Shown: piece after piece, positions 44,335 to 54,112 of the stretch
Layout of the letters: the number at the start of each line of letters is the position of its first letter
Numbering within the stretch: the first letter of the stretch is position 1
Source: Paenibacillus xylanilyticus
Lineage (GTDB): Bacteria > Bacillota > Bacilli > Paenibacillales > Paenibacillaceae
Assembly: GCF_013359935.1 (NCBI RefSeq)
Contig: NZ_JABMCB010000198.1
Coordinates: forward strand, 105,451 to 169,450
Length of the DNA stretch: 64,000 nt
Direction of reading: 5' to 3'
The notes under the pieces: generated by a model
Told to the model about the DNA's origin: nothing
The model's database searches: none
The model's input: only the letters and a program-made list of their open reading frames with translations
Translations under genes and position numbers: made by a program

Positions 44335-47300
44335 ATGAGTAAGCAAAGCACACCATGGATGGGGAAACTTAAATATTTTGCGAAACGGGAAAAGAATGCG
44401 GAGGGCTGGAGCGAGATGTCACCGGAAAACCGGGACTGGGAGGACGTCTATCGGCGGCGCTGGCAGCATGACAAAGTTGTGCGTTCGACACATGGCGTCA
44501 ATTGCACCGGATCCTGCAGCTGGCAGATCTATGTGAAAGACGGAATTGTTACCTGGGAGACGCAAGCCACCGATTATCCTTCCACAGGTCCGGATATGCC
44601 GGAATTCGAACCAAGAGGATGTCCGCGCGGAGCGAGTTTTTCCTGGTATCTCTACAGTCCGCTGCGTGTTAAATATCCTTACGTTCGAGGAGCATTGCTG
44701 GATCTGTGGCGTGAGGCACTTCAATTGCATGGTGATCCGGTCAAGGCCTGGTCCAGTATTGCGGATGATCCGGATAAGGTCAAAAAATACAAATCCGTTC
44801 GCGGTAAGGGGGGATTGATCCGTGCGTCATGGAGTGAAGTAACGCAGATTATATCGGCTTCCCTTATTCATACGATCAAGCAGTACGGTCCTGATCGAAT
44901 TATTGGCTTTTCGCCTATTCCTGCCATGTCAATGGTCAGTTATGCCGCAGGTTCGCGATTCTTGTCCCTGATGGGATCGCCGCTGCTCAGCTTCTACGAC
45001 TGGTACGCCGATCTGCCTCCAGCCTCACCACAGATTTGGGGCGATCAAACCGATGTGCCGGAGAGCAGTGACTGGTACAATTCCGGATATATTCTTGTCT
45101 GGGGTTCCAACCTGCCAATGACGCGTACACCAGATGCTCATTTTTTGGCTGAAGCACGCTACCGGGGAACGAAGGTCGTATCCATCAGCCCGGATTATGC
45201 CGAATATGTCAAATTTGCGGACACATGGATGTCAGTCAAACAAGGTACTGACGGAGCTCTTGCCATGGCTATGGGACATGTAATTCTCAAAGAATTCTAT
45301 ATCGAACAACCTACGGAATATTTCATGCAGTATGCCAAACAATATACGGATTTTCCAAACCTGCTGATCGTGGAGGAGAAAAATGGAGTACACACAGCCG
45401 GCAGATTTCTTGTCGGAGAGGACTTGGGCATCACGGGCAACAATATGGCCTGGAAAACACTCGTCTACGACGATAACAGCGGTACATATGCGATGCCGAA
45501 AGGAAGCCTGGGATTCCGCTGGGGTGAGGAAGGGACCTGGAATCTGAAAATGGAACAGGTCGAGAATGGCGAACCCATTGATCCACGGTTATCTCTTCTC
45601 GGGGTGCATCATGACTTGGTCACGATTCAGCTGCCTTATTTTGACGATGAGGGAAGGCATGTTATGGAACGTCAAATTCCTGTTCGTCAAATATGGCTTG
45701 AGGATCGCTGGATTATGGTAACTGCAGTGTATGATCTGGTCCTTGCTAAGTATGGAGTAGAACGTGAAATGACACGGTCAGCAGATTCTGCCGAAGTAAT
45801 CACTATCCCTGACATGGCGCGGGCTCGACGAAGTACAGCGTATGAGTCAGTGGATGGTTTGCTGAATGGTGGGCAAGTGAAGCCGTTCACACCTGCGTGG
45901 CAGGAACAGATTACAGGCGTACCGCAGGAAACCGTGGTGCAGATTGCGCGTGAATTTGCCCAGAATGCGATAGATACCCAGGGACGTTCCATGATTATCA
46001 TGGGAGCCGGGATCAACCACTGGTACAACTCGGACGTGATCTACCGTGCGATTATCAACCTGATTCTCATGACCGGTTGTCAGGGCGTTAATGGCGGGGG
46101 ATGGGCTCACTATGTCGGACAGGAGAAACTTCGTCCCGCGGAGGGATGGCAGACGATTGCCTTTGCCCGTGACTGGACAGGGCCAGCACGTCTTCAGAAC
46201 GGTACATCGTTTTTCTATTTTGCAACGGACCAATGGAGATACGAGGAAACGAAAGTAGGCGAGCTGACTTCAGCACTGGAGGGTGAACCCCGATTCCAGC
46301 ATGTCGCAGATTACAATGTCATGGCTGCCCGCATGGGCTGGCTTCCGTCTTATCCGCAATTCAATCGAAATTCGATTGATCTGCATCAAGATGCTATCAA
46401 GTCTGGAGCCACAACGAAAGAGGAAATGGGTGCTTATGTGGCATCGGAATTGAAAAATAAAAACCTCAAGTTCTCCATCGAACAGCCGGATGACCCGGCG
46501 AATTTCCCTCGTGTGCTGTTTGTATGGAGAGCGAATCTGATCTCCAGTTCGGGCAAAGGTCATGAGTATTTCCTGAAACATTTGCTCGGTGCAACGAATG
46601 GCTTGCTGAACGATGATGATAATGGCCTACGGCCAGAACACGTGGAGTGGGTGGATGAAGCACCCGAGGGCAAGCTGGATCTGATGATCAATCTTGATTT
46701 TCGCATGGCAGGAACAGCGATGTATTCCGACATCGTTTTGCCAGCTGCGACCTGGTATGAAAAAAGTGATTTAAGCAGCACGGATATGCATCCGTTCGTG
46801 CATCCGTTTAATCCGGCAGTCGCCACGCAATGGGAGTCCCGTTCGGATTGGGACACTTTCAAGGAGATCGCACGTGTCTTCTCGGAGATGGCCGCGCAGC
46901 AATTCGACGGACCACAGCATGAGATTGTGGCGACACCGCTGCTGCATGATTCACCCGATGAACTCGCTCAGCCGTATGGCGAGATCAGAGACTGGAGTGC
47001 GGGAGAATGTGAGCCTGTTCCCGGCAAAACGATGCCTCACATTCAGGTTGTGGAACGCGACTATGCGGCGGTATATGACAAGATGACCTCGCTTGGTCCT
47101 GTGGTGAAGGATAAACCGATTGGAACCAAGGGCATCTCTTGGTCAGCCAGCGAAGAGTACGAGAAACTCAAGGGCATTCTGGGTACGCGCAGGCAAGCGG
47201 GAGCAGGGCAAGGTTGTCCTGACTTGAGCACTGACCGAAATGTGGCTGAAGCCATCTTGACCCTATCCACAACAACAAACGGCAAGATGGCGGTACGTGC

Positions 47301-48099
47301 ATGGGAGTCGCTTGAGCAAAAAACAGATTTGCATCTCAAGGACTTGGCAGAAGAGCGTTCAGAAGAATGTTTTACTTTTGATGAGATTACCTCCAAACCC
47401 AAAACGGTTATTACGTCACCAGCATTCAGCGGATCGGAAAAGGGCGGCCGACGCTACTCGCCATTTACAACCAACGTGGAACGGCTTATTCCATGGCGTA
47501 CACTGACAGGCAGACAGCAATTCTACATTGACCATGAAATGCTTCGCGAGTTCGGGGAGACACTGGCGACGTTCAAACCAGTGCTGAAACATACGCCTTT
47601 CCACCCTAACAGCAAACGTCCTATTGAAGGCGGCAAGGAAATTGTCCTCAACTATCTCACGCCTCACAACAAGTGGTCGATTCACAGCATGTACTATGAT
47701 GCACTGCCCATGCTGACGCTGTTTCGGGGCGGCCCGACGATCTGGATGAATCATGAGGATGCGGAGGAAGCGGGGCTTGTCGATAATGACTGGATTGAAT
47801 GTTTTAACCGGAACGGTGTTGTCGTAGCCCGTACAGTGGTTACTCACCGGATTCCTCGCGGAATGGCATTCATGTATCACGCCCAGGATCGGCACATTAA
47901 CGTTCCGGGGACCAAAATATCAGAAACCCGCGGAGGTACGCACAACAGTCCGACAAGGATTCATGTGAAGCCGACCCACATGATCGGCGGATATGCCCAG
48001 TTAAGCTATGGATTCAATTATTATGGCCCAACAGGCAACCAGCGTGACCTGAATGTCATCATTAGAAAACTGCAGGAGGTGGATTGGCTTGAAGATTAA
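44335..48099 (+). CDS. narG: respiratory nitrate reductase alpha subunit
   Basis: 1254 residues, the usual NarG length. Reduces nitrate to nitrite at a bis-MGD molybdenum centre on the inner face of the membrane. The FS0 cluster ligands are in THGVNCTGSCSWQIY and PRGCPRGAS; molybdopterin-binding regions such as YNSGYILVWGSNLPMTRTPD and RHINVPGTKISETRGGTHNS are clear. No Tat signal is needed in NarGHI. AGGAGG lies 7 bp before the ATG. narH begins before its stop (11-bp overlap). Confidence 0.98.
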   Translation: MSKQSTPWMGKLKYFAKREKNAEGWSEMSPENRDWEDVYRRRWQHDKVVRSTHGVNCTGSCSWQIYVKDGIVTWETQATDYPSTGPDMPEFEPRGCPRGASFSWYLYSPLRVKYPYVRGALLDLWREALQLHGDPVKAWSSIADDPDKVKKYKSVRGKGGLIRASWSEVTQIISASLIHTIKQYGPDRIIGFSPIPAMSMVSYAAGSRFLSLMGSPLLSFYDWYADLPPASPQIWGDQTDVPESSDWYNSGYILVWGSNLPMTRTPDAHFLAEARYRGTKVVSISPDYAEYVKFADTWMSVKQGTDGALAMAMGHVILKEFYIEQPTEYFMQYAKQYTDFPNLLIVEEKNGVHTAGRFLVGEDLGITGNNMAWKTLVYDDNSGTYAMPKGSLGFRWGEEGTWNLKMEQVENGEPIDPRLSLLGVHHDLVTIQLPYFDDEGRHVMERQIPVRQIWLEDRWIMVTAVYDLVLAKYGVEREMTRSADSAEVITIPDMARARRSTAYESVDGLLNGGQVKPFTPAWQEQITGVPQETVVQIAREFAQNAIDTQGRSMIIMGAGINHWYNSDVIYRAIINLILMTGCQGVNGGGWAHYVGQEKLRPAEGWQTIAFARDWTGPARLQNGTSFFYFATDQWRYEETKVGELTSALEGEPRFQHVADYNVMAARMGWLPSYPQFNRNSIDLHQDAIKSGATTKEEMGAYVASELKNKNLKFSIEQPDDPANFPRVLFVWRANLISSSGKGHEYFLKHLLGATNGLLNDDDNGLRPEHVEWVDEAPEGKLDLMINLDFRMAGTAMYSDIVLPAATWYEKSDLSSTDMHPFVHPFNPAVATQWESRSDWDTFKEIARVFSEMAAQQFDGPQHEIVATPLLHDSPDELAQPYGEIRDWSAGECEPVPGKTMPHIQVVERDYAAVYDKMTSLGPVVKDKPIGTKGISWSASEEYEKLKGILGTRRQAGAGQGCPDLSTDRNVAEAILTLSTTTNGKMAVRAWESLEQKTDLHLKDLAEERSEECFTFDEITSKPKTVITSPAFSGSEKGGRRYSPFTTNVERLIPWRTLTGRQQFYIDHEMLREFGETLATFKPVLKHTPFHPNSKRPIEGGKEIVLNYLTPHNKWSIHSMYYDALPMLTLFRGGPTIWMNHEDAEEAGLVDNDWIECFNRNGVVVARTVVTHRIPRGMAFMYHAQDRHINVPGTKISETRGGTHNSPTRIHVKPTHMIGGYAQLSYGFNYYGPTGNQRDLNVIIRKLQEVDWLED

Positions 48100-49558
48100 A
48101 GCACAAGTCAGCATGGTCATGAATTTGGATAAATGTATCGGGTGCCACACGTGCAGCGTTACGTGCAAAAATACATGGACAAACCGATCGGGTGCGGAAT
48201 ACATGTATTGGAATAATGTAGAGACCAAGCCGGGAGTCGGCTATCCCAAACAGTGGGAGAATCAGGAGCGGTATCGCGGCGGTTGGGAGATGAAAAATGG
48301 CAAGCTGGAGTTGAAATCCGGTACACGTACCAGACGATTGCTTAATATCTTCCATAATCCGGATCAGCCGACCATCGACGATTATTACGAACCCTGGACC
48401 TATGAATATGAGAAATTGACGAGTAGTCCAGAGAAAAAGCATCAGCCCGTGGCTAGACCCAAATCCCAAATTACGGGTGAATACATGAACCTGGAGTGGG
48501 GACCGAACTGGGAAGATGATCTGGCCGGTGCACATGTGACCGGGATGGAAGATCCCAACATGAAGGGTGTCGAGGAATCGATCAAAATGGATTTTGAACA
48601 GGTGTTCATGATGTACCTTCCGCGAATCTGTGAACATTGCCTTAATCCTTCCTGTGTGTCTTCCTGCCCTTCGGGAGCGATGTACAAACGGGAAGAGGAC
48701 GGTATTGTGCTGGTCGACCAAAACGCGTGCCGAGCCTGGAGATTCTGTGTGTCCAGCTGCCCTTACAAAAAAGTATATTTCAATTGGCAGACCAACAAAG
48801 CCGAGAAATGCACCCTGTGTTTTCCGCGGATTGAGGCGGGTTTACCAACGATCTGTTCGGAAACCTGTGTCGGTCGTATCCGATACATTGGTCTGATGTT
48901 ATACGATGCAGACCGCATTGAAGCGGCGGCTTCCGCGGAGAGTGAACAGGATTTGTATGAATCACAAATGGATATTTTTCTGGATCCGCATGACCCTGAA
49001 GTAATTCGCGAAGCAAGGGAGGCCGGCATTCCGGAGGATTGGATCATCGCCGCTCAGCAGTCGCCCATCTACAAAATGGTTGTGGACTGGCGCATTGCAC
49101 TTCCGCTTCACCCGGAATACCGGACTATGCCGATGGTATGGTATATTCCTCCGCTGAGCCCGATCACGAATCGGGTAGAAGGGCAGGGAAGTTCGCTGGA
49201 TGCAAATGATATCTTCCCTGCCATTGACAACATGCGAATACCTGTAGAATATCTGGCCAATCTGCTCACCGCAGGAGACACGGAACGCATTCGTGATGTA
49301 CTGCGCAAAATGGCGGTCATGCGGATCCACATGCGGAATCAGCAAACCGGAAAAACCAGTGATCCTGCGTTGCTTAACCGGGTGGGTATGGACGAACAGG
49401 AAGTCGAAGACATGTACCGACTGCTCGCTATTGCCAAATATAATGACCGCTTTGTGATCCCGCCTGCTCATCGGGAGGAAGTGGCGGATCTCTTCAGTGA
49501 ACAAGGAAGCTGCGGGCTTGATTTTGCAGGGGGACCAGGCTCCTGCGGTGTATTCTGA
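48089..49558 (+). CDS. narH: respiratory nitrate reductase beta subunit
   Basis: 489 residues from TTG 48089, 8 bp after AGGAGGT. Carries three [4Fe-4S] and one [3Fe-4S] cluster: DKCIGCHTCSVTCKNTW, EHCLNPSCVSSCPSGAM, ACRAWRFCVSSCPYKK, where tryptophan replaces one cysteine as usual for the 3Fe cluster, and KCTLCFPR. It passes electrons from NarI haem to NarG. Overlaps narG by 11 bp and meets narJ through TGATG. Confidence 0.97.
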   Translation: MKIKAQVSMVMNLDKCIGCHTCSVTCKNTWTNRSGAEYMYWNNVETKPGVGYPKQWENQERYRGGWEMKNGKLELKSGTRTRRLLNIFHNPDQPTIDDYYEPWTYEYEKLTSSPEKKHQPVARPKSQITGEYMNLEWGPNWEDDLAGAHVTGMEDPNMKGVEESIKMDFEQVFMMYLPRICEHCLNPSCVSSCPSGAMYKREEDGIVLVDQNACRAWRFCVSSCPYKKVYFNWQTNKAEKCTLCFPRIEAGLPTICSETCVGRIRYIGLMLYDADRIEAAASAESEQDLYESQMDIFLDPHDPEVIREAREAGIPEDWIIAAQQSPIYKMVVDWRIALPLHPEYRTMPMVWYIPPLSPITNRVEGQGSSLDANDIFPAIDNMRIPVEYLANLLTAGDTERIRDVLRKMAVMRIHMRNQQTGKTSDPALLNRVGMDEQEVEDMYRLLAIAKYNDRFVIPPAHREEVADLFSEQGSCGLDFAGGPGSCGVF

Positions 49559-50220
49559 TGGGAGAGGAGACAACGACTACGATGACGACCGATATAAATA
49601 CGGAATGGAGTCAGGCATCGGACGAACGGGTGGGTGGGGCTAGAAAAGTATGTAAGCTGACCTCCTATCTGCTGCAGTATCCAGATACAGCATGGAGAGA
49701 AGGGCTGCAGGGTGTTCGATCTGCTGTGCAATCTTTCATGGATGAAACAATAAAAAGGGTAATTCTTACATTTGTTGACGAAGCGGAATCTGTAGATTCC
49801 ACGATCTGGCAGGACAGATACGTACGGACGTTTGATTTTGATAAAAAATCAAATTTATACTTAACCTATGCTCTCTATGGAGACGAAAGGGACCGGGGGC
49901 CTGCTTTAATTGACTTGAAACGCAGATACGAAGCTGCGGGGTTTTACATGGAATTGAATGAGCTGCCCGATTATTTGCCCGTGGTGCTTGAATTTATAGC
50001 GGAGGCTCCTTCTGAAGATGCTTATGGAGTGGTGTCGAGTTGTTATAAGTCTTTGGTAACGATCACAGATAGTGTATTGGGGCAGAACAGCCCCTACGGA
50101 CCATTATTAAAGCAAATCTTGAAGGTTATCCCCAAGCCTGCTCATGTTGACGAAGAAGTTCAGGACCATACCCAGGCACCGCAAGCCGTGCCAACCTGGA
50201 TGGGGAGGGGGAGCCGATGA
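49558..50220 (+). CDS. narJ: nitrate reductase assembly chaperone
   Basis: 220 residues of the NarJ/TorD family, all-helical, with LTSYLLQYPDTAWREGL near the start, YVRTFDFDKKSNLYLTY and the ELPDYLPVVLEFIA motif. It holds apo-NarGH for molybdenum cofactor insertion and is not part of the final enzyme. The start at TGATG lacks its own ribosome site; ATG 49582 behind GAGGAGA is an alternative that would shorten the protein by 8 residues. Confidence 0.95.
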   Translation: MGEETTTTMTTDINTEWSQASDERVGGARKVCKLTSYLLQYPDTAWREGLQGVRSAVQSFMDETIKRVILTFVDEAESVDSTIWQDRYVRTFDFDKKSNLYLTYALYGDERDRGPALIDLKRRYEAAGFYMELNELPDYLPVVLEFIAEAPSEDAYGVVSSCYKSLVTITDSVLGQNSPYGPLLKQILKVIPKPAHVDEEVQDHTQAPQAVPTWMGRGSR

Positions 50221-50942
50221 GCACACCGGAGTTGTTCTTATGGGGTGCCCTCCCTTACATGGTTCTCATTTTTTGTGTAACTGCAACCATATGGAGGTAC
50301 GTAACGAATCCTTTCAGCTGGACATCCAAGTCCAGTGAGATGTTAGAAAAACGTATGCTGAAATGGGGAAGCTTGCTGTTTCATATTGGCATATTCGCAG
50401 TGATCTGTGGCCATATTGCGGGATTAATTGTTCCGGTGGAATTCTATCGCTGGATTGGCCTAAGTGACGAAGGCTATCATCTGATTGCCATTGCGGGCGG
50501 GTTGCCTGCGGGAATTATCGCGTTTGCCGGGGGAGTCATACTGCTGGTACGCAGATACGTGGCCACCAAAGTGCGAGCGACAAGCAGTACAGGGGACTGG
50601 ATTGCCCTCGTCATGCTTCTTGTCGTCATCATAACCGGTATATTGGCGACATCTGCTAATGCAGTAAATCATACCGGCTTTGATTACCGTACTACGATCA
50701 ACCCTTGGCTGCGCGGGTTAATGGTATTTCAGCCTGATCCAACGTTGATGCAGACCGTGCCTATGAACTTTAAAGTACACATCCTGCTTTCGTTTGTCCT
50801 GTACTGCGTCTTTCCGTTTACCCGTCTTGTGCACATGTTAAGCATGCCGCTCGGTTACCTTAAGCGCAGTTATGTATTGTACCGCAGACGTGACGGGTCT
50901 GTTTATCCAGATCAAAAACCAAACAAAGAAAGGGCGATGTAA
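50217..50942 (+). CDS. narI: respiratory nitrate reductase gamma subunit (cytochrome b)
   Basis: 241 residues with five membrane helices. Histidine ligands of the two b haems are seen in LLFHIGIFAVICGHIAGL and in KVHILLSFVLYCVFPFTRLVHML. It oxidises menaquinol and hands electrons to NarH. Start overlaps narJ by 4 bp (ATGA). The narK gene starts directly after its stop (TAAATG). Confidence 0.97.
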   Translation: MSTPELFLWGALPYMVLIFCVTATIWRYVTNPFSWTSKSSEMLEKRMLKWGSLLFHIGIFAVICGHIAGLIVPVEFYRWIGLSDEGYHLIAIAGGLPAGIIAFAGGVILLVRRYVATKVRATSSTGDWIALVMLLVVIITGILATSANAVNHTGFDYRTTINPWLRGLMVFQPDPTLMQTVPMNFKVHILLSFVLYCVFPFTRLVHMLSMPLGYLKRSYVLYRRRDGSVYPDQKPNKERAM

Positions 50943-52454
50943 ATGCAGAACAAAGGCAAAGTCCAACTGCCTTTGCAAACGGCAAGTTTGGTTCTCGGGT
51001 TCATGGTGTGGGTTATACTATCTTCCTTAATGCCATTTATTAAAGAGGATATTGCGTTGACCTCTTCACAGCTAGCTTGGTCTACAGCTATTCCTGTACT
51101 CATTGGTTCAGTTGCCCGGATCCCGATTGGATACTGGACAAACCGATATGGGGCACGCAATATTTTTATGATCAGTTTTGTTCTGCTGCTCGCGCCAATA
51201 TGGTGGATCAGCCGATCCACTTCTTTTCTGGATTTGATTATAGGAGGTTTTTTTCTCGGGATTGGCGGAGCGGTGTTTTCCGTAGGTGTAACTTCACTGC
51301 CCAAATATTATCCCAAAGAGAGACACGGATTTGTTAACGGGATCTATGGTATCGGTAATCTGGGAACTGCATTGTCTGCTTTTGGTGCTCCGCTGATTGC
51401 GGATCAGATGGGGTGGTCCAAAACGGTTCTCCTGTACAGCATTCTGCTGCTGGGAATGGCTGCCTTGAATTTTGTATTGGGCGACAAACAGGAAACAAGG
51501 GTTAACGTACCGCTGATCCAACAATTAAAAGCGGTCTCGCGAAGTCCTAAATTATGGCTGCTGTGTTTATTTTACTTCCTGACCTTCGGTTCCTTCGTGG
51601 CGTTCACCGTGTACCTTCCCAATTTCCTGGTCAGTCACTTTCAGATGGATAAAGTGGATGCAGGGATACGTACAGCGGGATTCATATTGGTTGCTACCAT
51701 TATGCGTCCGGTCGGGGGCTGGCTTGGAGACCGCTTTAATTCCTTTAAAATACTGATGTTTGTATTCGGCGGATTAACTGTTGCAGCGATCGTATTATCC
51801 TTCGCGCCGTCAATTTACATGTATACGGTTGGTTGCCTGACCGTTGCCTTATGCGCCGGTACGGGAAACGGAACTATTTTTAAGCTGGTTCCAATGTATT
51901 TCGTCAAACAACCAGGTGTCGCTAACGGTATTATATCTGCAATGGGGGGACTTGGCGGCTTTTTCCCACCATTAATGTTGACGCTGCTATACAGCATGAC
52001 AGGTCATTATGCGATCGGATTTATGGCACTCTCAATGATTGCACTGGTGAGTTTGGTGCTTGTCTTCTGGATGTTCTATGAGGAGAAGCTTCAGCTGTCT
52101 GCGAGCATATTGGAAAACACGATCGAGGCCATCCTGATTACGGATACAAACAGCGTTATTCGCTCCGTGAATCCGGCTTTTACAGCAGTAACCGGTTATC
52201 GGTCCGATGAAGCTGTGGGGCAGAAGCCCAGCCTGCTGAAATCAGGCAAACAGGATAAATCATTCTATGAACAGCTATGGGCTGATCTGAAGCAGCAAGG
52301 GTATTGGCAGGGAGAGATATGGAACCGGAAGAAAAACGGAGAGATATATTTGGAATGGCTGAGTATTACTGCGATCCGCAATGAAGCTGGGGAAGTAAAG
52401 TTCTATGCGGGCATGTTCAGTGATATGGGGAAAAGGGATCTTCCTTCAGCATAA
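50943..52454 (+). CDS. narK: NarK-type nitrate/nitrite transporter fused to a PAS domain
   Basis: 503 residues. Residues 1-385 are a 12-helix MFS transporter of the nitrate/nitrite porter family (TSSQLAWSTAIPVLIGSVAR, GIGGAVFSVGVTSLPKYYP, and the nitrate-signature-like GTGNGTIFKLVP). Residues about 386-500 are a cytoplasmic PAS/PAC domain (ASILENTIEAILITDTNSVI, WQGEIWNRKKNGEIYLEW, GMFSDMGKRD). Ordinary NarK ends where the PAS begins. The PAS resembles those of diguanylate cyclases and kinases but has no output domain; it may sense redox, NO or a ligand and gate transport. Last gene of the moaA-nar operon, followed by a strong terminator. Confidence 0.93.
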   Translation: MQNKGKVQLPLQTASLVLGFMVWVILSSLMPFIKEDIALTSSQLAWSTAIPVLIGSVARIPIGYWTNRYGARNIFMISFVLLLAPIWWISRSTSFLDLIIGGFFLGIGGAVFSVGVTSLPKYYPKERHGFVNGIYGIGNLGTALSAFGAPLIADQMGWSKTVLLYSILLLGMAALNFVLGDKQETRVNVPLIQQLKAVSRSPKLWLLCLFYFLTFGSFVAFTVYLPNFLVSHFQMDKVDAGIRTAGFILVATIMRPVGGWLGDRFNSFKILMFVFGGLTVAAIVLSFAPSIYMYTVGCLTVALCAGTGNGTIFKLVPMYFVKQPGVANGIISAMGGLGGFFPPLMLTLLYSMTGHYAIGFMALSMIALVSLVLVFWMFYEEKLQLSASILENTIEAILITDTNSVIRSVNPAFTAVTGYRSDEAVGQKPSLLKSGKQDKSFYEQLWADLKQQGYWQGEIWNRKKNGEIYLEWLSITAIRNEAGEVKFYAGMFSDMGKRDLPSA

Positions 52455-52480
52455 TATGCTGCATGACGAGTGAATACGGC

Positions 52481-52521
52481 AAAAGACCTTAACAACAGTG
52501 TCATTGGTGTTAAGGTCTTTT
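52481..52521. terminator. bidirectional terminator between narK and the Crp/Fnr gene
   Basis: Perfect 14-bp arms AAAAGACCTTAACA / TGTTAAGGTCTTTT. Confidence 0.95.
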
Positions 52522-52592
52522 CATTCGTAATTAGTTTATACGATTTTATGTTCATTAAATCTTAGCATTAGAGGTAGAGTTTTGATATCTGC

Positions 52593-53294
52593 TTACGTGT
52601 CGCGTTGATGCTTCAAGGCCTGCAGATCATGGATAATGATTTGTTTGCGATCCACTTCAAGCAGATTTTCCTTGGTGAGCTGATTCAACAAACGATTGGC
52701 TGTTTCCCTGGTCGTGCCAATGGAATTGGCGAATTCCTGATGGGTCATGGGCAGGTTGATAATGATTTTGTGACCGGAAGGCTGACCGTGCTGCTCAGCC
52801 AACATCAACAGGAAGGACAGCACACGGTTGCGCACGTCCTGACCGGAGAGCACTTGCAGTTTATCCTGCAGTTCGCGAATTTTATCGCCGAGTACCCGCA
52901 TGATTTTGATCGCAATGGCTGGTGTATTTAGCATCAGGCGTTCAAACAGTCTGACCGGGATGGCAATCAATTCCGCTGGAGTGATGGCTTCCGCTGTAGC
53001 AGGATAAGGATGGGCGTTGAAGAAGCCCGTATGCGGGAACATATCTCCCGTTTTCAGAAAGGAAACGATCTGCTCGTGCCCGTTCTCATCCGTTTTATAT
53101 GCTTTTACGATGCCGGTTCGGATAAAAAATACAGCTTCCTTTTCGCTGCCTTCGGCAAAAATAACCGTTTTTTTATGAATGTTTCTTGAAATGGCGATAT
53201 CCTCAACCTGCTTCAATTCCTCAGGACTCAGATCCTGGAAAATGGGGAACTGTTGGAGGAACTCCGCTGCCGTATCTTTGTTTTCCCTGCGCAT
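52593..53294 (-). CDS. Crp/Fnr-family regulator lacking cysteines
   Basis: 233 residues: cyclic-nucleotide-binding-like beta barrel (about 10-125), long dimerisation helix (130-155), and winged helix with recognition helix GTTRETANRLLNQL. The R-E-x-x-x-R pattern is that of CRP and Bacillus Fnr and fits TGTGA half-sites. There is no cysteine anywhere, so it cannot carry the Fe-S cluster of E. coli or B. subtilis Fnr; any effector must be sensed otherwise. Located beside narK as fnr is in B. subtilis. Divergent from ywiC with 49 bp between starts. Confidence 0.92.
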   Translation of the reverse strand: MRRENKDTAAEFLQQFPIFQDLSPEELKQVEDIAISRNIHKKTVIFAEGSEKEAVFFIRTGIVKAYKTDENGHEQIVSFLKTGDMFPHTGFFNAHPYPATAEAITPAELIAIPVRLFERLMLNTPAIAIKIMRVLGDKIRELQDKLQVLSGQDVRNRVLSFLLMLAEQHGQPSGHKIIINLPMTHQEFANSIGTTRETANRLLNQLTKENLLEVDRKQIIIHDLQALKHQRDT

Positions 53295-53343
53295 TAAGAT
53301 TCTTCCTTTCTATATCCATATCCATTAGGAGGTCAATGGTGAA

Positions 53344-54066
53344 GTGACAGTACCTAGAATCGTTATTCCTCATGAACATGGCGGGTGGGCCATGGTAAGT
53401 GTACCTTTTGGGGCAGGCGTAATGGCCAGCGGACCACAGTGGCTGCATCTGCCACTATTTATGGCATGGCTTGGATTATACCTGGCGGCATACCCTATGC
53501 TGCAATCTCTTAAAAGAAAAGCAGATCATCGCCGCCTGTACACATGGGCAGTTATATATGGGATGGCTGCAGCGGTATGTCTGGTGCCGCCGTTGATCGG
53601 GCATCCTTCCATACTGGCCTTTGGCCCAGTTCTGGTCATATTATTGCTCATTAATATCTGGCATGTCAGACACAAGGCTGAACGTTCGCTTTCGAATGAT
53701 CTGTGTGCCATGTTGATGTTCTCGCTTGGAGGCGCAGCAGCATATCTCATTGGAACGGGAGTCTGGGATTACCGTATGGCAAGCGTTCTGTTGTTTTCCT
53801 TTTTACATTTTACAGGAAGTACGTTCTTTGTGAAATCAGTCTTCCGGGAACGAAACAACAAACGCTGGGTAACCATGACCCGTCTCCTACATATCATCCT
53901 GCTCATCATTCCCGTCTTAGCCGGATATCCATGGATGAGCTTAGCATATGTCTACTCGGCTGTTCGAGCATTTGTATATGCTGGTCGGACTCTGCGCCCC
54001 ATGAAAGTGGGCATGATCGAGATTGCTGGAGCGGTGCAATTCCTGGCTTGGTTTGTTCTCTTTTAG
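53344..54066 (+). CDS. ywiC: YwiC-like integral membrane protein
   Basis: 240 residues with about seven to eight membrane helices and the characteristic opening IPHEHGGWAMVSVPFGAG. Start is GTG 53344, 10 bp after AGGAGGT; an ATG in between is out of frame and stops at once. In B. subtilis ywiC lies in the narK-fnr-ywiC-narGHJI region and belongs to the anaerobic nitrate genes; its biochemical function is not known. The polar HEHGG loop resembles a metal- or prenyl-binding site, but that is speculation. Confidence 0.9.
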   Translation: MTVPRIVIPHEHGGWAMVSVPFGAGVMASGPQWLHLPLFMAWLGLYLAAYPMLQSLKRKADHRRLYTWAVIYGMAAAVCLVPPLIGHPSILAFGPVLVILLLINIWHVRHKAERSLSNDLCAMLMFSLGGAAAYLIGTGVWDYRMASVLLFSFLHFTGSTFFVKSVFRERNNKRWVTMTRLLHIILLIIPVLAGYPWMSLAYVYSAVRAFVYAGRTLRPMKVGMIEIAGAVQFLAWFVLF

Positions 54067-54112
54067 TCTTAGTCAGCATCATTTTATCATAACGCGATAT
54101 CTGAAATTAACG

